In this document: piece by piece, positions 1-7,515 of the stretch
Numbering within the stretch: position 1 is the stretch's first letter
How the letters are laid out: each line of letters begins with the position of its first letter
DNA from: Tahibacter harae
GTDB taxonomy: Bacteria > Pseudomonadota > Gammaproteobacteria > Xanthomonadales > Rhodanobacteraceae
Reading direction: 5' to 3'
DNA length: 64,000 nucleotides
NCBI RefSeq assembly: GCF_024437735.1
Contig: NZ_JANFQO010000002.1
Span: 186,001 to 250,000, forward strand
The notes under the pieces: model-generated
What the model saw: only the letters and a program-made list of their open reading frames with translations
What the model was told of the DNA's origin: nothing
The model's database searches: none
Made by a program: the position numbers and the translations under genes

Positions 1-225
1 CTGCGGGCCGCGGCGCCGGCCGACCGCGAGCTGCTGCGCAAGGCACAGCGCGCGTGGCTGGCCTTCGACCAGGCCCAGGCCGATTGGGATGCCAGCGGCT
101 CGCGCCACGGCAACGAAGGCACCTCGGCCGCGCTGAATATCGCCGACGCGGCGCTGCAACGGCGGCGGGCGCGGGTCTGCGACCTGGAAGGCGATCTGCA
201 CGGCCTGCGCGAAATGGCCGAATGA
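1..225 (+). CDS. LprI-like (DUF1311) protein, C-terminal part
   Basis: The reading frame is open from the first base and ends in TGA at 223-225, so only the last 74 residues are present. The segment LRKAQRAWLAFDQAQADW followed by a helix rich in Leu, Ala and Arg resembles the core of the LprI / DUF1311 family, which are small secreted proteins whose founding member inhibits lysozyme. The Cys residues usually found around this motif are mostly absent here; one Cys remains near the end. The start and any signal peptide lie outside the window. It is unrelated to the biosynthetic genes and runs on the opposite strand. The family call is from motif resemblance only. Confidence 0.5.
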   Translation: MRAAAPADRELLRKAQRAWLAFDQAQADWDASGSRHGNEGTSAALNIADAALQRRRARVCDLEGDLHGLREMAE

Positions 226-307
226 AACCGGCGCGGCGCGAAATCCGTGTCAGCTTTGCGCCGCAAGCGCGCAAGTCCGTCGCAGGACCCTGCCTGCGGA
301 ACCCACC

Positions 308-957
308 ATGCGCCGCCTCGCCTTCTGCACCCTGCTCGCCCTGCACAGCACCGCGGCGCCGGCCGCCGCACTCCTGGTGGATACGACCAGCGACAACGGC
401 AGCGCGCCGTTCCAGCTCTGCGACGGCGACGGCAGCAACGGCAACGGCTCGCTGCGCGGCACCACCCTGCGCGCGAATGCGAGCAGCGGCGCCGACACGA
501 TCACCTTCGCCATCCCGGCCGCCGATCCCGGCTATGTCGCCGCGACCGCGCACTGGGCATCGCCCCGGCCAGCAGCCTGCCGCCGATTTCCGACGACCTG
601 AGCATCGACGGCTACAGCCAGCCCGGCGCGCTGCCAAACACCCTCGCGCCGGAGGCCGGCGGCAGCAATGCGCAGCTGCGCATAGAACTGCACGGCTACG
701 GCAACACGTCCCAGGCCGGGCTGGACGTGGGCAACGGCAATCCGCGGCTCAGCCTGCGCGGGCTGGCGATCAACAATTTCCGCACCAACCTGCAACTGCT
801 CTCGGCCGGGCCGCACCGGGTCGAAGGCTGTTTCATAGGCACCGACATCCGCGGCCAGCTGGGCATCAGCGCCAACGCCACTGCGAACGGCATACGCCTG
901 CGCGGCGCGGCGCCTGCCGCGCCGCCTACGAAGCCGGGGGCTGCAATCCGTCCTTGA
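308..957 (+). pseudogene. CSLREA-domain / beta-helix protein, frameshifted and truncated
   Basis: A signal peptide (MRRLAFCTLLALHSTAAPAAA) leads into a domain like those of CSLREA secreted proteins (LRGTTLRANASSGADTITF). The frame runs to a stop at 601, but the natural continuation (IAPASSLPPISDDLSIDGYSQPGA, then beta-helix-like repeats) lies in another frame from about position 556 to 957. Restoring one base at about 555, so that TGG-GCATC reads TGG-CGC-ATC, joins the two parts. The beta-helix part also stops early, after about 120 residues, and its end overlaps the convergent kelch gene. Full-length relatives are several hundred residues longer. It is either a decayed gene or a sequencing error plus truncation. 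No link to the biosynthetic cluster is visible. Confidence 0.6.
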
Positions 958-1945
958 AGATGCGGTCGCCGGCTGCAGCGAAACTGCCGCTGTTGGGGTC
1001 GTATTCCTCGGTCGCGGCGATGGCGATGGTGCCGGTACTGCGCCGGCCGCCCACGATCAGCACGCGGCCCGAGGCAAGCAGCGTCGCCGTATGGTTGTAG
1101 CGGCCCAGCGCCAGCCCGGCGACATTGCGCCAGGTTGCCGTCGCCGGGTCGTACACCTGCGACAGGATGGCGCCGTCGCCGCCGGCGATCAGTACCTTGC
1201 CGGAGACCAGCAGCGTTGCCGTCTGGATCACGCGCGTGGTGGAAAGCGAACTGGCCGCGCTCCAGCTGTTGATGGTCGGGTCGTAAAGCTCGGCCGACGA
1301 CTGCGGAATGACATTGGAACCGGCCACGGCCAGCACCAGCCCCGAGGGCAGCAAGGTAGCCGTATGGCTGGCGCGCGGGCTGATCAGGTTGCCTGCCGCG
1401 TTCCAGTTGCCTGTGGCAGGATCGTACAGCTCGGCCGTGGCCAGCGCGGCGGTGTTGCTGCCGCCGCTGCCGGTGCGGCCGCCGGCCACCAGCACGCGGC
1501 CGTTGGCAAGCACGGTCGCAGTGTGCTCGTAGCGCGCATTGGCGAGCGAGCCGGTGGTGTTCCACTGGCCGGTGGCCGGATCGTACAACTGGGCAGTGGC
1601 CAACGCCGTGCCCGAAGCATTCGCGCCGCCGGCCACCAGCACGCGGCCGTTGCCGAGCAAGGTCGCCGTATGCGCCGAACGCGCCGTGGTCAGCGAACCG
1701 GTCGCGCTCCAGCTGGCGCTGGCCGGGTCGTAGAGTTCGGCGCTGGCCAAGGCACTCTGGTTCTCATTGAAGCCGCCGGCGACCAGCACCTGGCCGGACA
1801 GCAGACGGGTCGCGCTGTGATTCTGCCTGGCCGTAATCAAGGCCTGTGCCGCCGCCTCGCCGGCTGCGGCCGCGGCGAACAACCACAGCGCCAGCGCCGC
1901 GGCACCGCGGCGCAATGGAATCCGCACTAGGGTAATCGCTTTCAC
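926..1945 (-). CDS. Secreted kelch-repeat beta-propeller protein
   Basis: The protein has 339 residues. The start is GTG at 1945, chosen because AGGGGAG lies seven bases upstream and no in-frame ATG is near. The first ~34 residues form a signal peptide (basic start, then a long Ala/Leu stretch ending AAAQA). The rest is about six repeats of roughly 50 residues, each with RxxHTATLLxxGRVLVAGG and AELYDPATxxW, the hallmark of kelch / galactose-oxidase-like propellers. Such proteins are exported and bind or display surfaces; no catalytic residues can be named. The 3' end overlaps the broken CSLREA gene on the other strand. It belongs to the flank, not to the biosynthetic locus. Confidence 0.8.
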   Translation of the reverse strand: MKAITLVRIPLRRGAAALALWLFAAAAAGEAAAQALITARQNHSATRLLSGQVLVAGGFNENQSALASAELYDPASASWSATGSLTTARSAHTATLLGNGRVLVAGGANASGTALATAQLYDPATGQWNTTGSLANARYEHTATVLANGRVLVAGGRTGSGGSNTAALATAELYDPATGNWNAAGNLISPRASHTATLLPSGLVLAVAGSNVIPQSSAELYDPTINSWSAASSLSTTRVIQTATLLVSGKVLIAGGDGAILSQVYDPATATWRNVAGLALGRYNHTATLLASGRVLIVGGRRSTGTIAIAATEEYDPNSGSFAAAGDRIFKDGLQPPAS

Positions 1946-2233
1946 ATCGGCTCCCCTGGACGCGGCGCGTCCGCAAACTGCGCATCAGCCGGGGAGCAAA
2001 GCGGACAAGTAGCCGCTGGACAATCATCGCCGGCCACCCCCGGCACTCCGGTGCGGCGACAGCGCATGCCGTGCAAAGCCGCGGAGGGTACCGGACAGGA
2101 ATGGACGCCTCTTGCCACGCGGTGCAGCACCGGTGCGAGCGGCGGCGCCGCCGCATGCACATCGCGGCGCCATTGTGCCGCGGCGGCAACGGCACGGCGA
2201 ATGCGCTGCCGCGGCGCCACCGCCGCCGCGAGG

Positions 2234-3007
2234 TTACTTGGTGGTATAGCCGCCGTTGATCAGGATGGTCTGGCCGGTGATCCACCAGCCCTCCGACACC
2301 AGGAAGCGGATGAAGGGCACGACGTCCTCGATATCGGTAAGGCCCGTGCGCGAGAAGGCCGACAGCGCCGCCGCTGTCCTGTGATAGGCCACCGCATCGG
2401 CGCCTTCGGCCGGATAGAAGAACGGCGTGTCCATCGGCCCCGGGCCTACGGCGGTGACCGAGATGCCGCGCTCGCCGAACTCCTTGGATGCGGCGCGGGT
2501 GAAATGTTCCACCGGCGCCTTGGTGCCTTCGTAGGCAGCGTAGAACGGCGTGAACGCACCCAGCAGCGAGGTGACCAGGGTGCAGACCTTGCCGTTGTCG
2601 TTGACATGGCGCCCGGCCTCTTTGAGAAAGAAGAAGGCCGACTTGGCGTTCACCGCCGCCATTTCGTCGTACTCGGCCTCGCTGATCTCGACCAGGGGCT
2701 TCTTCAGCACCTTGCCGACAGTGTTGATCGCGATATCCGGCCGGCCCACCGCGGCGACCGTATCCTTGAACAGCTTCTCCACTGCGCCGGCCGAGGTCAG
2801 GTCGGCCTGGAACGCGACTGCCTGTGCGCCGGCGGCCTGGATCGCCGCGACCGTGGCTTCCGCGTCGGCGCGGCTGGACGCGCTGTTGTAGTGGATGGCC
2901 ACGGCCCGGGCGCCATGCCTGGCCAGATCGCGTGCGATCAGTCCGCCCAGATTCTTGCCGCCGCCGGCAATCAGCACAACCTTGCCAGTGATGGAATGAT
3001 TGGCCAT
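2234..3007 (-). CDS. Short-chain dehydrogenase/reductase (SDR)
   Basis: This 257-residue classical SDR has a glycine-rich NAD(P) loop (AGGGKNLGG, residues 15-22), Ser147 in VTSLLG, and the catalytic pair Tyr159/Lys163 (YEGTK). Asn120 completes the usual tetrad. A late VGPGPMDTPFF segment and a WITGQTILINGGY end are typical of the family. The start ATG at 3007 is preceded by GAGGAG. It would be a cytoplasmic oxidoreductase of unknown substrate. It lies on the same strand as the cluster but is separated from it by 636 bp with its own likely leader, so membership of the cluster is uncertain. Confidence 0.85.
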   Translation of the reverse strand: MANHSITGKVVLIAGGGKNLGGLIARDLARHGARAVAIHYNSASSRADAEATVAAIQAAGAQAVAFQADLTSAGAVEKLFKDTVAAVGRPDIAINTVGKVLKKPLVEISEAEYDEMAAVNAKSAFFFLKEAGRHVNDNGKVCTLVTSLLGAFTPFYAAYEGTKAPVEHFTRAASKEFGERGISVTAVGPGPMDTPFFYPAEGADAVAYHRTAAALSAFSRTGLTDIEDVVPFIRFLVSEGWWITGQTILINGGYTTK

Positions 3008-3643
3008 GCGCGTCTCCTCGGTTCAGTAGGAGCCGCATGCTAGCAACCGGCATGATCGCGTTTGACTGGCTGTGGCGGGATGGATCGTCCAGGAATTCTT
3101 ATCAATCGGGATTGGAGATTGGGGACTCGATGGCGGGACCTCGCCAGGCGGCGGCCGCAAGCGGCCGCTGCGCCGCGCGAGCCAGCGGCGCAAGCTGCTT
3201 TCGCGCGGCATACGGCCGCGTCTTGACCCGCCGGCCGTTGGGCATTGTGATTATTGGAAAAATTTCAATGCAACGTCCGGGAGCGGCAGGATTTACTTTG
3301 GCAGCGCCCGGGATGGAATTCGTGCCGTTGCAACGCTGCCGATCCGCAGCGAGTGCGGCATCTGTCGTCATGTGGGGCCGCCGCGGGACTGCGGCGGGAC
3401 CCGCGCGGCCGCTGCACCGGCCATTGCTCAGTCGCCGCCGAAACCGGCAATGGACAGCGAATCGCCGCGCAGTTTCGCGGCGTCCTGGTCCAGCGCATGC
3501 GCTGGCCGGGCGCTGGTACGGTGCGCGGAATCCAGGCTACCGCGGCGGTGCCAGGCCCGCTCCGCACCGCGGCCATGCGGTCGCGCCGGCCTTCCGCGAG
3601 CCGCAGCAACGCCGCGGCGCAGCCCGCCGCGCCGCGGGCGGGA
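3008..3643. other. 636-bp intergenic region at the cluster edge
   Basis: No convincing gene is seen on either strand. The stretch 3242-3271 is an AT-rich island in GC-rich DNA, bounded by inverted arms GCATTG (3242-3247) and CAATGC (3266-3271). It may carry a promoter for the SDR gene about 235 bp further on, but no clear -35/-10 pair could be fixed. The end near 3612-3637 holds a hairpin, listed separately. Confidence 0.5.
3612..3637 (-). terminator. GC hairpin just after the last gene of the operon
   Basis: CCGCGGCGC (3612-3620) and GCGCCGCGG (3629-3637) form a perfect 9-bp stem with an 8-base loop, six bases beyond the stop codon of the 140-residue gene at 3644. There is no T-run after it in the direction of transcription. 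It may act as a 3' stability element or Rho-assisted end rather than an intrinsic terminator. Confidence 0.35.
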
Positions 3644-4066
3644 TCAGACCAGCCAGTCCGCCCGGCGCCGCTGGCGGTAGCCGGCGATATCCGGCTGCGC
3701 GCAGTCGATCGTGGCGATATAGCTGTTGCGTTCGTCCCAGAACACTTCCAGGTCGTACAGGCAGAAGGAATAGCGCGACGGATCTTCCACCCAGCCGTCG
3801 CCGGTCAGCACCGACACCGAGTTGAACAGCTCGTTGTCGTTGGCCCACCAGGCCAGGATCAGGTAGTGGCAGGAAGCGCCGTGATGGAAAATGGCAAAAT
3901 GCGGCGTTGTCGGCCAGGGGACGGCGCGCGCGGCCTTGACCGCGGCCAGGCGGGCGCGGAACACCGCCTGCGCCACCGGCTCGGCCGAGGTGGAGATCGT
4001 ATACAGCTTGATGCCGTCGTCGGCCGGCCAGTCCCGGGAGGTGCGCACGGTGCGGGGAACGAACAT
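3644..4066 (-). CDS. Uncharacterised 140-residue protein
   Basis: I do not recognise this family. The ATG at 4066 begins MFVPRTVRTSRDW. A longer in-frame extension upstream would overlap the dioxygenase gene in another frame and looks artificial. The protein is soluble, with no signal peptide or membrane segment, and is rich in aromatic residues (AIFHHGASCHYLILAWW; SYIATIDCAQPD). It contains a His-His pair (61-62), Cys66 and His67, and an acidic stretch DLEVFWDERN. The size and pattern would fit a small alpha/beta accessory protein. It is the last gene of the minus-strand unit, 56 bp after the TauD-like dioxygenase, so a role alongside that enzyme or in tailoring is plausible but unproven. 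Confidence 0.6.
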   Translation of the reverse strand: MFVPRTVRTSRDWPADDGIKLYTISTSAEPVAQAVFRARLAAVKAARAVPWPTTPHFAIFHHGASCHYLILAWWANDNELFNSVSVLTGDGWVEDPSRYSFCLYDLEVFWDERNSYIATIDCAQPDIAGYRQRRRADWLV

Positions 4067-4122
4067 GGAGGTACTCGCTGGGGAACGGATGCATGCGGCG
4101 GCCGGCGCGGCCGCCGCGCGGC

Positions 4123-5115
4123 TCAGGCTGCCGGATGGCTGTGCGCGCCAGCCATGCCGACGAGGATCTTGCGCTCGCCGGAGAACGGCTGGCGCCCGTG
4201 GGTGTAGAGCATGTTGTCCAGCAGCAGGATGTCGTCCTTCTGCCAATCGAAGTGATATTTCTCCGCATCGTAGACGGCGCGGATACAGTCCAGGTCGGCC
4301 GCATCGATGGCCGAGCCGTCGCCGAAATACACGTTGCGCGGCAGCTCTTCCTCGCGGTAGGCGGCGAGCAGATCGCGCGCCACGTCCTGGCCCAGGCCGG
4401 AGACATGGAACAGGTGCGCCTGGTTGAACCACACCCGCTCGCCGGTGACCGGGTGCTGCGCCACCGCCGGCGTGGTCTGGCGCGTACGCAGGCCGTTTTC
4501 GCCGATCCATTCGAAGGCGATGCCATGGCTGCGGCAGAAGGCCTCGACCTGGGCGCGGTCCTCGGTCTGGAACACTTCCGACCAGGGCAGATCGATGCTG
4601 CCGTAATTGCGCACGTACTGCAGCTGCTTGCGCTCGAACTTCTCCACCAGCTGCGGCGGCAGCCGGCGCAGCACGGCGCGGCTGTCGGCGATGGGCGTGG
4701 CGCCGCCGGCGCCGGGCGCCGGCGCGATCAGGCAGAAAAAGCCGATGCGCATGGCCCAGACGCTGGCATACGAGGATTCGTTGTGCTGCGGAATGGTCTC
4801 GCTGGGGTGGTATTCCGTCGCGGTGTAGACATTGCCGCCCAGCTTGGTGCGCGGCGTGGAGCGGTAGCTGTACTCGGCAAGGCCCTCCTCGAACAGGGCT
4901 TCGAGGAACTGTCCGAACTGGCGCGTGCTGTGGAAGCGGAAGCCGCGCAGCAGCAGCGCGCCGCGCTCATGCAGCAAGGCCTCGACCTCGCCGCGGTGCT
5001 GGCGCGCCCAGTCCAGCGGGCGCAGCGGGGAGTGCTCCAGATTGAGCAGGATGTCGCGGCCGGCGACGGCGCCGAGCGCCGCGGCGATCGGCCTTTCCAG
5101 GGTTGCGGTGTCCAT
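4123..5115 (-). CDS. TauD/TfdA-family Fe(II)/2-oxoglutarate dioxygenase (SyrP-like)
   Basis: This 330-residue protein has the HxD/E...H iron site of the TauD family: His111-Asn-Glu113 in QHNESSY, distal His306 in NMLYTHGRQPF, and Arg308 or Arg315 to bind 2-oxoglutarate. NRPS-linked members such as SyrP hydroxylate the beta-carbon of an amino acid, often Asp, while it is bound to a carrier protein. Glu in the second ligand position is common in this subgroup. Two modules of the assembly line read as Asn-specific, and one carries a built-in FkbM methyltransferase, so beta-hydroxylation of tethered Asn (or Asp) is the likeliest job. The ATG at 5115 was chosen; the gene lies 50 bp after the thioesterase gene. 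Family call firm, substrate inferred. Confidence 0.85.
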   Translation of the reverse strand: MDTATLERPIAAALGAVAGRDILLNLEHSPLRPLDWARQHRGEVEALLHERGALLLRGFRFHSTRQFGQFLEALFEEGLAEYSYRSTPRTKLGGNVYTATEYHPSETIPQHNESSYASVWAMRIGFFCLIAPAPGAGGATPIADSRAVLRRLPPQLVEKFERKQLQYVRNYGSIDLPWSEVFQTEDRAQVEAFCRSHGIAFEWIGENGLRTRQTTPAVAQHPVTGERVWFNQAHLFHVSGLGQDVARDLLAAYREEELPRNVYFGDGSAIDAADLDCIRAVYDAEKYHFDWQKDDILLLDNMLYTHGRQPFSGERKILVGMAGAHSHPAA

Positions 5116-5165
5116 GTCGGTGACCTTTGGTAGGAGTTCGCTGGGAACGCTGTGGCCGGCGCCGC

Positions 5166-5948
5166 TCAGCCGGCTTCGGCCTGCGCCAGGCCGGTGCGCG
5201 GCGCGCGGAGGCCGATCGCGCCCAGCAGTTCTAGGATGCGCAGCTTGTGCGGCTGGATGAAGAAATGATCGCCGTCGAAGACGTGCTCGTCGTAGCCGTT
5301 GCCGGCGAGGCCGGCCCAGGCGTGCAGGTCCTCCAGCGTGACCTCGGCATCGCCGCTGCCGCCCAGGGCGGTGAGCGGGCAGGCCAGCGGCGCCCCGGCG
5401 CGCCAGGCATAGGTCTCGCAGATGGCGAAATCGTCGCGCAGCAGCGGCAGGTAGAGCTGCATCAGCTCGGCGTCCTGCAACAGCTCCCTGGGCGTGCCGT
5501 TGTACTCGCCTATGCGCTGCAGGAACTCGGCATCGGCCAGGCCGTGTATGGGTTCGCGCCGGCGCGGCTGCGGCGGTGCCTGCATGCCGGAGACCACCAG
5601 GTGGAACGGCGCGGCCCCGCCGGCGGCCTGCAGCCGCCGGGTCAGCTCGAACGCGGCCAGCGCCCCCAGGCTGTGGCCGAAAAAAAAGAACGGCTTGTCC
5701 GCCAGCGCCAGCACGGCGCCGCGCACTGCCTGCACGTAATCCTCGATGCGGTTCAGGCGCGGCTCGGAGAAGCGGTTTTCGCGCCCCGGCGGCTGTATCG
5801 CCACCAGCTCAATGCTGCGCGGCAGGTAGCGCGGCCAGTCGCGGAACGCCGAAGCGCCGGCGCCGGCATAGGGAAAACAGAACAGCCGCATTGCCGCGCC
5901 CGGGTTGGGCGCGGCGATGCTGGTCCACTTGTCTGACTTGATTGCCAC
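5166..5948 (-). CDS. Type II thioesterase (external, proofreading)
   Basis: This 260-residue alpha/beta hydrolase is close in length to the GrsT/RifR type II thioesterases. It opens with LFCFPYAGAGAS and PPGREN, then has the nucleophile motif GHSLGA (Ser93), Asp200 in GGSGDAEV and His228 in DGDHFF, a full Ser-Asp-His triad. Such enzymes clear stalled or wrong acyl groups from carrier proteins in the cytoplasm. GTG at 5948 is taken as the start because AAGGA lies at a suitable distance upstream; the frame stays open further, but that part lies in the upstream gene. It is in the export/tailoring unit and not next to the NRPS genes. It is distinct from the Cys-thioesterase at 17582. Confidence 0.88.
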   Translation of the reverse strand: MAIKSDKWTSIAAPNPGAAMRLFCFPYAGAGASAFRDWPRYLPRSIELVAIQPPGRENRFSEPRLNRIEDYVQAVRGAVLALADKPFFFFGHSLGALAAFELTRRLQAAGGAAPFHLVVSGMQAPPQPRRREPIHGLADAEFLQRIGEYNGTPRELLQDAELMQLYLPLLRDDFAICETYAWRAGAPLACPLTALGGSGDAEVTLEDLHAWAGLAGNGYDEHVFDGDHFFIQPHKLRILELLGAIGLRAPRTGLAQAEAG

Positions 5949-6043
5949 GTTGGTTTCCTTGCTCTGCGCCGCGGTGGCGGCACGCCGCGGGGCGCCCTGC
6001 CCCGCGACTTCCAGGACGTAATCCGGCGGCGCGTCCGCGCAGC

Positions 6044-7429
6044 TCAGTCCTGCACTTCGTACACGATGGTTTCCTGCGCACCCTTGGCGGAATTGATGAT
6101 GCCGTTGCCGCTGTTGCGCAGCATCAGGCGCAGCCAGCAGCCGCCGTAGCTGCGGCCGAAGCCGAACACGCCCCAGATCACGTCGTGCTCGGCATAGCCC
6201 TCGTCGCCGTACTGGCCGTAGAACGGCAGCGAGGCGCAGTATTCCTGCGCCAGCCAGGCGCCCTCGCCCAGCGCGCGCGTCACGATGCCGCGCCAGTCCG
6301 CGTCGCTCTGGTAGCGGCCGACGAACACGTCGTTGCCCTGGGCGCCGTTGGCGATCTTGACCACGAAATCGGCGCGGCGCTGCAACAGCAATTGCTCCAT
6401 GTCCCAGCGCCGGCCATCGAAGTCGACGCTCTGCGCACGCACGGTTTCGCACCAGGGCACGAATTCCTCGATGATCGCGCGCTCCTGCGGCGTGAACAGG
6501 CCCGTGTCCCGATGCCGGTAGACAATGGCCAGCGCGCGCTTGTCGCCGAGCACGGAAACGAAGGGATTGTCCGGCCAGTACACCTGCCCGCGCAGGTAGG
6601 CACGGTACAGTTCGTGCGGCAGCACCATGTCGGTGTTGAAGTGGTAGGACACCAGGGTGCTCAGGCGCCGGCCGCGCAGGAATACGCCGCTGTGGCGGTA
6701 TTCCACCGCGCCGATGCCGACCTCGAAGAAGATCTCGCCTTCCACGCCCGCATCGGCCAGGGCCTGGTAGTAGAGCTTGCGGAAGGTGTCCTGCATGGCG
6801 TCGTTCATGAAGCCGTCGTCGACGCTGAACATCACGTTGACCCGGCCCTCGTCCAGCGCACCGCCGGCGATGGACTGGTCGACCAGATGGCGCATGTAGC
6901 CCAGCGGAATGTTCTTGGAGCGGCACTCGTTCGCCTCGAAGAACGGCATCAGCTCGGGCTGCTTGCGGTACTGCTGGTCCATCCACTGGATCTGCCAGCC
7001 GCCGATGTTGGGACCGGCGTTGACTTCCATGATCTTGAGGCCGCGCGCGGTCATCACCGCATCCATGCGCAGCATGACGTGGTCCAGGTTCAGGCCCGAA
7101 TCCAGGAAAATGCCGGCGAGGATCTCCTGCATGCGGAAGAAGGCGGCGAAGCGCGCCGCGTCGTCGCGGAACTCGGCGCGCAGCGCCCGGTAGATCAGTT
7201 CCGGCACGCGGCAGGCGCAGTCCTGCAAAGTACGGCGCATGTCAGCGGCGATGAACCAGGGCCAGGCGTGCAGCGGGTACGGGTAGTTGCGGAAATAGAC
7301 CGGCAGCGAATCGTCCAGCAGCGGCAGCCGCTTGAGACAGCGCTGCTGGTTGACGGAATAGTCGAGGAAGCGCACCGCGCTGCGGGAGGTGGCCAGGTGG
7401 TTGTTGACGATTTCGGGGTTCATATCCAT
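6044..7429 (-). CDS. ATP-grasp-like protein of unknown function
   Basis: The 461-residue product (ATG at 7429; another ATG two codons on) shows features of circularly permuted ATP-grasp proteins. These are MEVNAGPNIGG near residue 155, a Lys followed by a glycine-rich loop in FVVKIANGAQGNDVFVG, then LAQEYC, and near the C-terminus CWLRLMLRNSGNGIINSAKG. These match, in order, the places where such enzymes hold ATP phosphates and metal. ATP-grasp enzymes join a carboxylate to an amine or thiol through an acyl phosphate. No signal peptide or membrane helix is seen. It lies between the permease and the type II thioesterase genes, so it may add an amide-linked group to the product or make a building block. 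I cannot name a characterised relative; the fold call is moderate. Confidence 0.5.
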   Translation of the reverse strand: MDMNPEIVNNHLATSRSAVRFLDYSVNQQRCLKRLPLLDDSLPVYFRNYPYPLHAWPWFIAADMRRTLQDCACRVPELIYRALRAEFRDDAARFAAFFRMQEILAGIFLDSGLNLDHVMLRMDAVMTARGLKIMEVNAGPNIGGWQIQWMDQQYRKQPELMPFFEANECRSKNIPLGYMRHLVDQSIAGGALDEGRVNVMFSVDDGFMNDAMQDTFRKLYYQALADAGVEGEIFFEVGIGAVEYRHSGVFLRGRRLSTLVSYHFNTDMVLPHELYRAYLRGQVYWPDNPFVSVLGDKRALAIVYRHRDTGLFTPQERAIIEEFVPWCETVRAQSVDFDGRRWDMEQLLLQRRADFVVKIANGAQGNDVFVGRYQSDADWRGIVTRALGEGAWLAQEYCASLPFYGQYGDEGYAEHDVIWGVFGFGRSYGGCWLRLMLRNSGNGIINSAKGAQETIVYEVQD

Positions 7430-7515
7430 TGATACCTGCGAACCGGTGGGGCGGCGCGGCGCGAACAGCCGCACCATGGAAAAGCCGGCGGCCGCGGGCG
7501 GCCGCCGGCGCGGGC

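Noticed and set aside
926-1945. Tandem short repeats as a CRISPR-like array
   Set aside because: The periodicity of about 150-165 bases is the coding echo of the kelch repeats; the copies vary and there are no uniform spacers.
5949-6986. Extension of the type II thioesterase frame to about 606 residues
   Set aside because: The extra N-terminal part lies wholly inside the ATP-grasp-like gene in another frame and has no recognisable domain; thioesterase homology begins near the GTG at 5948.
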